Position numbers and translations under genes: made by a program. This document shows, one piece after another, positions 59,336 to 64,000 of a stretch of 64,000 bases of DNA; within the stretch, counting starts at the first letter, position 1, and each line of letters starts with the position of its first letter. Below the pieces are notes generated by a model that saw only the letters and a list, made by a program, of their open reading frames with translations, searched no databases and was not told where the DNA came from. Source of the stretch: Alphaproteobacteria bacterium (GTDB lineage Bacteria > Myxococcota_A > UBA796 > GCA-2862545); NCBI GenBank assembly GCA_020632915.1, contig JACKEP010000022.1:1-64000 (forward strand). The letters are read 5' to 3'.

Positions 59336-61518
59336 CAGAAGGCCTCGCCGATGGCGAGGAACAGGTTGATCGCGAGCGGGAACTGGCGGCCCGGCAGGTT
59401 CTCGCGCACGCGCGTGGCGCCGGTGAACAGGTCGAAGCCGCGGGGCAGGCGGTCGATCGGGTTGCAGCCGATGTAGCGCGCCGGGCTGATGTCCTCGGGG
59501 TAGACGGGCCGCAGGCCGACGTCGAGCCGGATGGGGCCCACCGGCGAGTCGAAGCGCATGCCCACACCGCCGCCGGCGCGGATCTTGTCGGCGCTCGTGT
59601 CGGGCCACCGGTTGGCGAGCAGGCCGGCGTCGCCGAACACGGCGAAGCTGACGCCGTACTTCCAGTCGTAGCGGACCTCGGCGCTCGCCTCGGCGGCGAA
59701 GGCGCCCCCGCGCGGCAGGTAGGTGCGCGTCAGGTCGTAGGTCTCGCCGTTGTTGTGCTGCGGGTTCGGGCGACCGTAGCGGTAGGAGCAGATCAGGTCG
59801 TAGGCGCCCACCTGATCGGTGCGGAAGCCGCGCAGGCTGTTGGGTCCGCCGAGGAACGCGAGGTCCGGGTAGGGCAGCGCGTCGCCCGCGGTCCACGGCA
59901 GCAGCCCGATGGCGTGGAGCCGACCGGCCACCACGAACGGGAACGACGTCTGCCGGCGCGAGAACCGCAGCGGCGAGAACGCCCGCACCTCCCCCTCGAC
60001 CCGGCTGTAGAGGAAGCCCTTGCCGGGCACGCCGTCGTTGGCCGCGCCGGCGGTGTCGAAGGCCGGGATCGGGATCGACTGGCGCACGGCGAGGTTCCAG
60101 AACGTGCCGCTGCGCGTGCGGATGGGGTCGTCGCGGTAGTCGAGGACGAACCGCACGTCGAGCGCGAGCAGCCGGTAGTCGGCGCCCGAGAAGTCCCCGC
60201 CGAACTGCAGCCGCGCGGCCTCGAGCGTCTCGGCGCTGGGCTCGAGGTAGCGGAACCACTCGAACACCGGCCCGCCCGACAGCGTGGCGTAGCGGTTGAA
60301 CCGGTAGCGCAGCGCCACGTTCGCGGTGGTCTTCCAGTACGGCAGCGTGCCGAACTGGGCGTCCTGCTTGAACTCGCCGCCCACGGTCAGGCCGAGCCGG
60401 CCCCCCATCCACCACGGGTAGTCGAACTCCAGGCCGCCCAGGCCGGTGAGCAGGAAGTCGCCGCCGAGGCCCTGGTCGTCGCGCACCACGCCGATGATGG
60501 CGCCGAGCGACGCGTCGGCGTCGAGCTGGACGCCGGTGCCGAACAGGTGCAGGTCGCGAAAGCCCAGCGACAGCTTCGGGCTGACGGTGAAGTAGTCGAA
60601 GTTGACGCCTGCACCGACCCGGAAGCGCCGCAGCTTGGCCTCGGTGAGCGTGACGTCGATGGGCACCGTGGGATCGGTGGGATCGGACAGGTCGGGCGCC
60701 AGGTCCACCAGCGAGAACAGGTTGGTCTCGAACAGCCGCGCCTGCGCGTCGCGCAGCTCGGACAGGCGGAACGGCCGCCCGGCCTCGATGTCGACCGTCG
60801 AGCGCACCGCGACCTCGTCGACGCGCTCGAGGCCGTGGACGCGCAGCTCGCCGAAGCGCGACACGATGCCGGGCGTGACGAGCACGGTGAGGTCGACCTC
60901 GTGCTCCTCGGGGTAGGCGTCGACCGTCAGCTCGGACGTGGCGTAGGCGTAGCCGTGGTCCTGCAGCTCCTCGACGATGCGCTTCTGCGCCGCGCGCACC
61001 GTGTCGAGGTCGAACTGCTCGCCGGTGGTGATCGGGCTGTCGCGCCGCGCCTGGCGGATGACGGCGGCCGCGGCGGCGTCCCAGTTCCCGGTGACGCTGT
61101 AGGTGCGGATGACGGACGCCTGGCCGGGCACGACGTGGCCGATGAGGTCGACCACGCCCGCGCGCTTGTCCGAGTCCTGCCGGACGCGCCGGATCTCCCA
61201 CCCGTCGACGTGGGCGTCGAACCACCCGTGGTGGGCGTACCAGATCTCCAGCCGACGGCCGTCCGCGCGCAGGCTGTCGAGCGACAGCGTCACCGGCTGC
61301 GTGAAGTACATGAACGGGAAGGTGAAGGTCAGCGGCGGACTCTGCTTCTGCACCATCGCGCGCCGCAGCTGCAGGCCGTTGTTGCCGCTGAACAGGCCGC
61401 CGTTGCCCACGAAACGGACGCGACGCACGATGTCGGTGCGAACCTCCTTGCGCGAAGGCGTGCAGCCCGCGAGGATGAGCGACGCGACGACCCCGCTGCG
61501 GATCAGCAGCGAGGACAC
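59335..61518 (-). CDS. Omp85 (BamA/TamA) family outer-membrane protein with lipobox, TamL-like
   Basis: 727 residues from the GTG at 61518; a TTG at 61560 (after GACGGGGGTG) is an alternative start. The N-terminus has a lipoprotein signal, SGVVASLILAGC, then KEVRTDIVRRVRFVGN and LRRAMVQKQSPPLTFTF, which resemble the opening of TamL, the lipidated TamA of Bacteroidetes. POTRA domains follow (YSVTGNWDAAAAAVIRQA; FGELRVHGLERVDEVAVRSTVDIEAG, to about residue 300), then the 16-strand barrel (from about 310) with the family's signature LAFLGGPNSLRGFRTDQVG and DSPVGPIRLDVGLRP. Works with TamB in moving proteins or lipids to the outer membrane. Co-transcribed with the TamB gene. Confidence 0.85.
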   Translation of the reverse strand: MSSLLIRSGVVASLILAGCTPSRKEVRTDIVRRVRFVGNGGLFSGNNGLQLRRAMVQKQSPPLTFTFPFMYFTQPVTLSLDSLRADGRRLEIWYAHHGWFDAHVDGWEIRRVRQDSDKRAGVVDLIGHVVPGQASVIRTYSVTGNWDAAAAAVIRQARRDSPITTGEQFDLDTVRAAQKRIVEELQDHGYAYATSELTVDAYPEEHEVDLTVLVTPGIVSRFGELRVHGLERVDEVAVRSTVDIEAGRPFRLSELRDAQARLFETNLFSLVDLAPDLSDPTDPTVPIDVTLTEAKLRRFRVGAGVNFDYFTVSPKLSLGFRDLHLFGTGVQLDADASLGAIIGVVRDDQGLGGDFLLTGLGGLEFDYPWWMGGRLGLTVGGEFKQDAQFGTLPYWKTTANVALRYRFNRYATLSGGPVFEWFRYLEPSAETLEAARLQFGGDFSGADYRLLALDVRFVLDYRDDPIRTRSGTFWNLAVRQSIPIPAFDTAGAANDGVPGKGFLYSRVEGEVRAFSPLRFSRRQTSFPFVVAGRLHAIGLLPWTAGDALPYPDLAFLGGPNSLRGFRTDQVGAYDLICSYRYGRPNPQHNNGETYDLTRTYLPRGGAFAAEASAEVRYDWKYGVSFAVFGDAGLLANRWPDTSADKIRAGGGVGMRFDSPVGPIRLDVGLRPVYPEDISPARYIGCNPIDRLPRGFDLFTGATRVRENLPGRQFPLAINLFLAIGEAF

Positions 61519-61578
61519 GCGGGCACCGAGCCGCCACGTCGCTCCAGGGCCGAAACCCAAAGCACCCCCGTCAACCCG

Positions 61579-62154
61579 ATGCATCCGCTCGTTCGCTTCG
61601 TGCTCGTCGCCACGCCGCTCGGCGTGCTCCTGTTCCTGGTGCTCGCCGGCTTCTTCACCGCTTGGGAGGGTCACGCCGTCAGCCACCGTCCAGCGCAGGT
61701 CGAAGACCCGGCCGTCTACACCGTGCTCATCGTAACCGATGACGGCCGCGGGCTAGAGTCCGACTGGCCCGCAAAGGTCGTGGAACCGCTGGGTCTGTCG
61801 GTGGACGTCACCGGCGTGCCGCCCAACAAGATCCCCGACACGGCGGCCGTCACCCGCAAGTCCCGCTTTGCGACGTTCTTCACGGTGGTCCCGCACGACG
61901 GCGAGAGCATCGCCGTGTCCACGCTGTCGGCCCGCGCCCTGTCCACGGCGGTGATGGCCTACGTGCTCGCGTTCTTCCTGCACAACATGTGGCTGTCCGG
62001 ATCGCCGTTCAGCTGGGAGATCAAGGAGCGCGCCGTGCCCGACGCCCCGACGGACTCGCCGGAGGCGCTCACGGAGGCCCAGCGCAAGCGCGCCCGCAGC
62101 AAGCAGGGCCCCCCGCCGCCACGCCCGCGCGTGGGTGGGGGACGTCGCCGGTGA
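61579..62154 (+). CDS. membrane protein of unknown function
   Basis: 191 residues with a hydrophobic helix at the start (LVRFVLVATPLGVLLFLVLAGFFTAW) and a second near residues 118-141 (STAVMAYVLAFFLHNMWLSG); the loop between them is probably periplasmic (about 95 residues) and the Arg/Pro-rich C-terminus cytoplasmic (KRARSKQGPPPPRPRVGGGRRR). No family recognised and no clear ribosome site before the ATG. It is divergent from the Omp85/TamB operon with 60 bp between starts, and 13 bp ahead of the asparagine-synthetase-like gene. Confidence 0.65.
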   Translation: MHPLVRFVLVATPLGVLLFLVLAGFFTAWEGHAVSHRPAQVEDPAVYTVLIVTDDGRGLESDWPAKVVEPLGLSVDVTGVPPNKIPDTAAVTRKSRFATFFTVVPHDGESIAVSTLSARALSTAVMAYVLAFFLHNMWLSGSPFSWEIKERAVPDAPTDSPEALTEAQRKRARSKQGPPPPRPRVGGGRRR

Positions 62155-62167
62155 TCGGAGCGCGTGC

Positions 62168-63982
62168 ATGGCAGGGCTGATCGGCATCGTCCAGGAGGGC
62201 GGCCGCGCCGTCCCCGACCGTCTCCTCCAGCGGATGCGCAAGCGCCAGGTCCACCACGGGACCGAGGGTGGCGTGACGCGCCAGGGCGACATCACGCTGG
62301 CGTGGTCCGGCCGGCGCGACGACACCGCCTGGGCCGACGACGGCCTGGAGGTGGTGATCGACGGCTGGACCGCGTTCCGCGACCACCACGACACCGAGCC
62401 GCTGGGCGAGGCCGCGCGCGTGGCCCGGGCGTGGCGACGGTGGGGCATCGACCTCGTCCGCTACGTCGAGGGCGAGTTCGTCGTCGTGATCCTGGAGCGG
62501 GCCGAGGGCGTGGTGCACGTGCTGCGCGACGCCGCCGGCACACGCCCGCTGTACTGGGCCCGCGCCCCCGGTCGCGTGGCGTTCTGCTCCGACATCGCGC
62601 CGCTGCTGGAGCTGTCGTGGGTCTCCCGGGAGCTCGCCCGCGACCACCTGTCCGAGTACCTCGCGTTCCGCTGCGTCCACGCCCCGCGCACGCTGCTGCG
62701 CGACGTCCAGCAGCTGCCGCCGGGCCACCGCCTGCGGGCCACCACGGAAGGCGCCCGGGTGGTGCGGTGGCACACCCCCACCTACGCCGCCCCCGGCACC
62801 GCCATCCCGCGCGAGCAGGACGTCGTCCCCGAGCTGACGGCGGCTGTGGAGCGCGCCGTGCGACGCCGGCTGGTGGGCGATCGGCCCGTCGGCGTCTACC
62901 TGTCCGGCGGGGTGGGCTCCACGTCGCTGGTGGCCGCGGCACGGTCGGCCGCGCGCACGCTCAAGACGTTCACGGTCGCCTTCGCCGAGGAGCCGTTCCC
63001 CGAGTCGCCGTTCGCCGGTCGCGTCGCGCAGATCCTCGGCATGGAGCACCACGTCGTCACCGTGGGCTCCAAGGAGGTCGCCGAGCGCTTCGACGACGCG
63101 ATCGCGTGCCTGGGTCACCCGATCGGCAACGTCGCCACCGTGCTCCAGCTCGAGCTCGCGAAGGCCGCCGCGCTGCAGGTCGACACGGTGCTCACCGGCG
63201 ACGGCACCGACCAGCTGTTCGGCGGCGGGATGCTCACGCGGCCGGCGGCGATGATCCGCAGGTCGCAGGCCTTCCACCGCCTGCCGTCGGCCGTGCGCGC
63301 CCCGATCACCCGCGCGCTGGCCACGTTCGACCGCGGCCACACCGTGCGCACCACGCCCGAGGAGTGGCCGCTCGCCGAGGGCCTGGGCGGCGTCCACCTG
63401 TTCGACACCCGCCAGCGCCGCACGCTGCTGCTCGACGAGTCGCTCGTGCGCCCGAGCGTGCGGCGCGAGGTGCTGGAGCCGTTCTACAAGAGCGTCGACA
63501 CCGACATCCTCAACAGCGTGCTCCACGCCTTCTTCATGTCGTCGCTGGTGGCCGACACGCTGCCGCGCGTGGAGTCGACGGCGGCGGCGGCAGGCCTGTC
63601 GGCGGGCTTCCCGCTCCTCGACCGCGAGGTGCAGCGCCTCGCCCAGGTGTTGCCGGGCGGCTTCAAGGTGGGCGGGGTCGGTCGCGCCGACCTGCCCACG
63701 CGCTGGCTGCTGCGTGCGGCCCTGCAGGGCGCGGTGCCGTCGGCCCTGGTGAACCGTCCCGACCGCGGCCTGCCGCGCCCGCTCGACGACTGGCTGACCG
63801 GCGCGGGGCGCCTGTTCCTGGAGGACCGGTTCACGCTGCTGCGCCGCGACCCGCTGGAGCTGTTCCACACGACGGCGCTGGAGGGGCTCAAGCGGGGTCT
63901 CGGGCGCACACCCGGCGCCACCCAGCGGCTGTGGTCGCTGCTCATCCTCGACGGCTGGATCCGGGCGATCGGCGCCACCTGA
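62168..63982 (+). CDS. asparagine synthetase-like protein with altered catalytic residues
   Basis: 604 residues. The overall plan is AsnB-like: an N-terminal Ntn-glutaminase-like domain (MAGLIGIVQEGG; VEGEFVVVILE; RDAAGTRPLYWA), then an ATP-pyrophosphatase synthetase domain (GVYLSGGVGSTSL about 242-254; FTVAFAEEPFPESPFA; VLTGDGTDQLFGGG). Two key positions are changed: the nucleophilic Cys2 of active glutaminases is Ala, and the SGGxDS loop reads SGGVGST with Gly in place of Asp. It is therefore unlikely to use glutamine, and may be a specialised amide-bond former (as in beta-lactam or lasso-peptide cyclases) or inactive. It follows the membrane protein by 13 bp. Confidence 0.82.
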   Translation: MAGLIGIVQEGGRAVPDRLLQRMRKRQVHHGTEGGVTRQGDITLAWSGRRDDTAWADDGLEVVIDGWTAFRDHHDTEPLGEAARVARAWRRWGIDLVRYVEGEFVVVILERAEGVVHVLRDAAGTRPLYWARAPGRVAFCSDIAPLLELSWVSRELARDHLSEYLAFRCVHAPRTLLRDVQQLPPGHRLRATTEGARVVRWHTPTYAAPGTAIPREQDVVPELTAAVERAVRRRLVGDRPVGVYLSGGVGSTSLVAAARSAARTLKTFTVAFAEEPFPESPFAGRVAQILGMEHHVVTVGSKEVAERFDDAIACLGHPIGNVATVLQLELAKAAALQVDTVLTGDGTDQLFGGGMLTRPAAMIRRSQAFHRLPSAVRAPITRALATFDRGHTVRTTPEEWPLAEGLGGVHLFDTRQRRTLLLDESLVRPSVRREVLEPFYKSVDTDILNSVLHAFFMSSLVADTLPRVESTAAAAGLSAGFPLLDREVQRLAQVLPGGFKVGGVGRADLPTRWLLRAALQGAVPSALVNRPDRGLPRPLDDWLTGAGRLFLEDRFTLLRRDPLELFHTTALEGLKRGLGRTPGATQRLWSLLILDGWIRAIGAT

Positions 63983-64000
63983 TCGCCCGGCCCGCGGCGG

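Noticed and set aside
1..64000. tRNA, rRNA, riboswitch, phage or plasmid replication genes
   Set aside because: None were recognised on either strand by reading; no tRNA-type TTCGAAT arm or rRNA-like sequence and no integrase, terminase or Rep protein was seen.

Overview
The window comes from a GC-rich (mostly around 70% by eye) Gram-negative bacterium, most likely a myxobacterium-type deltaproteobacterium (Myxococcota). The reasons are the large number of Sec and lipoprotein signal peptides, Asp/Thr-rich linkers behind lipidated cysteines, thrombospondin-type-3 calcium repeats, FG-GAP/VCBS propellers, a MYXO-CTERM-like tail, an outer-membrane Omp85/TamB pair, and a lipoxygenase, a rare enzyme in bacteria. 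Genus and species cannot be read from this sequence. No rRNA, tRNA, CRISPR array or plasmid/phage core was seen.

Layout. 1-1974 (minus): two paralogous membrane-anchored proteins of unknown function. 2493-4884 (plus): small envelope proteins (a lipoprotein, a DUF1328 membrane peptide, an OmpA-domain lipoprotein, a DUF2807-like lipoprotein). 5180-11999: an animal-type haem peroxidase, a small membrane protein and a TetR regulator behind an operator-like palindrome, an FG-GAP/ASPIC lipoprotein on the other strand, and a lipoxygenase with all iron ligands. This looks like an oxygenated-fatty-acid locus. 12003-13891 (minus): a HEAT-like lipoprotein and a metzincin-type protease. 13997-18027 (plus): three tandem lipoproteins with a ferritin-like domain, produced by a recent 1435-bp unequal duplication. 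18043-22199 (minus): a small membrane protein, then a compact operon read VKOR-DsbA fusion, OmpA-like protein, TlpA-like lipoprotein, RsmB-type rRNA methyltransferase. 22458-32837: an M36-like protease, a PHP-type hydrolase with a MYXO-CTERM-like tail, a TSP3/PPC repeat protein and a DUF3604-type lipoprotein. 32958-40576: a 5'-nucleotidase-like/beta-barrel fusion, a TIGR02147/DUF4423-type regulator, a TerB-like protein, a PlsC-like acyltransferase, a calcium-repeat/DUF1554 protein and a small secreted protein.

40715-54047 is the most accessory part. A lipoprotein gene is cut by a 2512-bp IS66-family element (tnpA, tnpB, tnpC). Beyond it lies a low-GC patch (50% GC counted at 44041-44160) holding a small membrane protein and the variable tip of a 3223-residue Sec-exported RHS protein. 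That protein has an FG-GAP propeller, a vWA-like domain, PKD and DUF11-like repeats in front of its RHS cage, so the pair looks like a polymorphic-toxin and immunity module.

54533-61518 (minus) is a TamB-like translocation protein and an Omp85 protein with a lipobox, resembling the TamL/TamB pairs of Bacteroidetes. 61579-63982 (plus) is a membrane protein and an asparagine-synthetase-like protein that lacks the glutaminase cysteine and has an altered ATP-loop.

Regulation visible in the sequence: a TetR-type operator, several perfect inverted repeats in divergent promoters, GC-rich hairpins at gene ends (two share the tail GCCCGTCCTGCT), and a recurrent GTCACG element present as 10-bp-spaced direct repeats in two divergent promoters and as a cluster in a third intergenic region.
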